From Tieghemostelium lacteum (lineage: Eukaryota > Evosea > Eumycetozoa > Dictyosteliales > Raperosteliaceae), in assembly GCA_001606155.1 (NCBI GenBank), contig LODT01000035.1, forward strand, positions 982,658 through 1,046,657: DNA of 64,000 nt, written 5' to 3'. Shown piece after piece: positions 62,507-64,000 of the stretch (within the stretch, counting starts at the first letter, position 1; the number at the start of each line of letters is the position of its first letter). The notes below the pieces were generated by a model that saw only the letters and a list, made by a program, of their open reading frames with translations, was not told where the DNA came from and did not search any database. A program made the position numbers and the translations under genes.

Positions 62507-64000
62507 TTAATAAGCATATAAAGGATTATTTTCAACATTTCTTCTTTCTCTGGCTCTTTGTTTTCTTCTTTTGTTGGCAATGTAACCCAAATATATGGCA
62601 CCACCAATCAGGGTAAATGGTAAACCAATGGTACACATGGCAATGGCAGCAGCAACTTTTTTAACTTTTGAGCGTCTTCCACGGTATCTTCCAGCTGGTT
62701 GTGTAACTGGTGCAACATATGGTTGATAATACTGTTTATCATAACAGTCAGGATAGGCTGGATCCATAAAGTGACCAGGTACATAGTCTGCCATACAGAG
62801 AAAACAAAATTGATGTTGACAATGACCACAAGTAACATGGTTACAACCCTCGTATTTTTCTATGTGTACATTACATTTAGGACATGTTTTAACGAGATAC
62901 TTATTCTCAGTTACCCATGCACTAAAACCAGTGATGGCAGTGGAAGCAGATTGTTTTTTTCTGTCTTGAAGGTCGTATGCTTCTTTTCCACATGCAACAC
63001 CAGGGTGATCTTCTTCACCACAGTTGAAACAAAAATCTATATTACATTTTGGACATGTCAGATGTGGATTCTCTTTGGAACCACCTCTGACAAAGGTATC
63101 ACAATCTGGAGTTGGACACCATTTAATTGGTTCTGCTCTCAGAGATGCAATCTCGGAGAACTTTCTATATTTGATATAAGTCTTATCATCGGTGAACAGA
63201 CGTATGTTGGTCTCGCCTATATCCTTTCGACACTGTGGATCTGGACACACAAGGTCCAGTACACGGGCCTCCACAATGTGGTTGGTTAGATACTGTTTTA
63301 TACAATCGATACAGTATTGATGTTCACAATCCAATTGGTAAACGTCATTGGATTGGTTGTACTCCATATAGCATATTTTACATTCGACAGCTTGTTCCAA
63401 TTCCACATTGATACGTTGTTTAAATTGTTTCTTTTTGATTTTAAATTCCATTTCAGTTTCGATTTGGTCTTCGTCAGTGGTATCGGATTCATCATGAACA
63501 CTGTATAATGATGATGATTCTGATTCTGATTCTCCACTACCACTTTCACTCTCACTTTCGTAGTTTCTTCTACTTGATCTACCATTACCTTTATGTTGTC
63601 TTTTCTTTGCAGCTACTACGATATCATTTAGAAGATCTGCACGTGATCTTACTGGTTCATCAAGAGAAAGTCTTCTCTGTCCAAATTTCCTGGAGTTTGG
63701 TACGGCACCATTTGAACTTCTCAATGGTGTATTCAATCTCTTTCTTCTTCTTTCTAAAGCTTGTTGTAAAGTTTCTCCAGCTGGTGTGGTAGATGTATTG
63801 TTTCTAGTTGTTGGCATTGATGTTGTTTGTTCCTCTAATTGTCTCAGTAGTTCATTCAAATCTACAGATATTCTTCTAGTGGTATTTGTGGTTGTAGTAG
63901 TTGTTGTTGTTGTAGTTGTTGTGGTTGTAGTATTTTTAGTTCTTGGTTTTTTACCTTTAAGTGACAGCTCTGATTCAGAATCTGATTTTTCACTTTCTTC
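62507..64000 (-). CDS. RBR (RING-IBR-RING) E3 ubiquitin ligase with C-terminal membrane span, 5' end outside
   Basis: The frame stays open through the right edge, so the start is not in view. About 497 residues are visible. A Thr-rich and Ser/Glu-rich N-terminal part is followed by RING1 (CKICYMEY..CEHQYCIDC), IBR (CPTPDCDTFV..CPKCNIDFCFNCGE) and RING2 (TCPKCNVHIEKYEGCNHVTC). The Cys in GCNHVTC is the expected catalytic residue that accepts ubiquitin from E2. A hydrophobic span (AAIAMCTIGLPFTLIGGAIY) near the C-terminus makes it RNF144/RNF19-like, probably anchored in the ER or an endosome. Confidence 0.92.
   Translation of the reverse strand, partial: EESEKSDSESELSLKGKKPRTKNTTTTTTTTTTTTTTTNTTRRISVDLNELLRQLEEQTTSMPTTRNNTSTTPAGETLQQALERRRKRLNTPLRSSNGAVPNSRKFGQRRLSLDEPVRSRADLLNDIVVAAKKRQHKGNGRSSRRNYESESESGSGESESESSSLYSVHDESDTTDEDQIETEMEFKIKKKQFKQRINVELEQAVECKICYMEYNQSNDVYQLDCEHQYCIDCIKQYLTNHIVEARVLDLVCPDPQCRKDIGETNIRLFTDDKTYIKYRKFSEIASLRAEPIKWCPTPDCDTFVRGGSKENPHLTCPKCNIDFCFNCGEEDHPGVACGKEAYDLQDRKKQSASTAITGFSAWVTENKYLVKTCPKCNVHIEKYEGCNHVTCGHCQHQFCFLCMADYVPGHFMDPAYPDCYDKQYYQPYVAPVTQPAGRYRGRRSKVKKVAAAIAMCTIGLPFTLIGGAIYLGYIANKRRKQRARERRNVENNPLYAY

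Noticed and set aside
1-64000. CRISPR arrays, operons or prokaryotic defence islands
   Set aside because: No spaced direct repeats were seen, and spliced nuclear genes show this is eukaryotic DNA.

Overview
This window looks like nuclear DNA from a dictyostelid social amoeba. It is strongly AT-rich, with very AT-rich spacers carrying long A/T runs. Genes are compact and introns are short (about 53-132 bp), with GTATGT/GTAAGT donors. Coding runs of Asn, Gln, Thr and Ser occur, and the F-box and secreted proteins are dictyostelid-like. Asn/Gln runs are moderate, and a large lineage-specific helical-repeat family is present. That suggests a lineage other than Dictyostelium discoideum itself, such as a Cavenderia-, Heterostelium- or Tieghemostelium-like species. 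The species is an inference and was not tested.

Layout. 1-594: 3' end of a Lys-rich protein with repeated (I/L)FD motifs. 808-3426: tandem duplication of a two-gene unit (PrxQ/Bcp-type peroxiredoxin plus a tiny Cys/ID-repeat protein), the second tiny gene being decayed. 3729-3797: candidate structured RNA. 4049-6691: SLC26 anion transporter. 6931-8149: RNA polymerase I A34.5-like subunit (three exons). 8405-9295: secreted Ser-rich protein. 9347-28890: an accessory island with five members (and a relic) of an uncharacterised ~700-residue helical-repeat family, leucine-rich F-box-like genes, a coiled-coil membrane protein with a decayed relative, and one housekeeping gene, a peroxisomal acyl-CoA oxidase with an N-terminal PTS2.

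29353-64000 is a dense housekeeping region: SMC3; a BAR-like protein; mitochondrial RecA; THO subunit THOC3; KGD4/MRPS36; an Asn/Gln-rich putative regulator with a 1.7-kb upstream spacer; an F-box protein with a CHORD-like Cys/His tail; small membrane proteins including a Brr6/Brl1-like nuclear-envelope protein; a methyltransferase; a mitochondrial PPR-like protein; a PH-FYVE protein; an SLC25A39/40-type carrier; CDC6; an unrecognised conserved protein with a ubiquitin-like start; the spliceosomal helicase PRP28/DDX23; a mitochondrial DnaJ; a plasma-membrane-type syntaxin; and an RBR ubiquitin ligase running off the right edge.

Many genes were rebuilt by hand from exon reading frames. Every intron given has GT..AG ends and preserves frame, but none is confirmed by transcripts. 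The leading candidate for something undescribed is the 'YHNxDAL/WLSLDF' helical-repeat family. Others are the structured RNA candidate, a SMC3 head lacking one of the two conserved acetyl-acceptor lysines, and a PH-FYVE gene with no ATG near its start.
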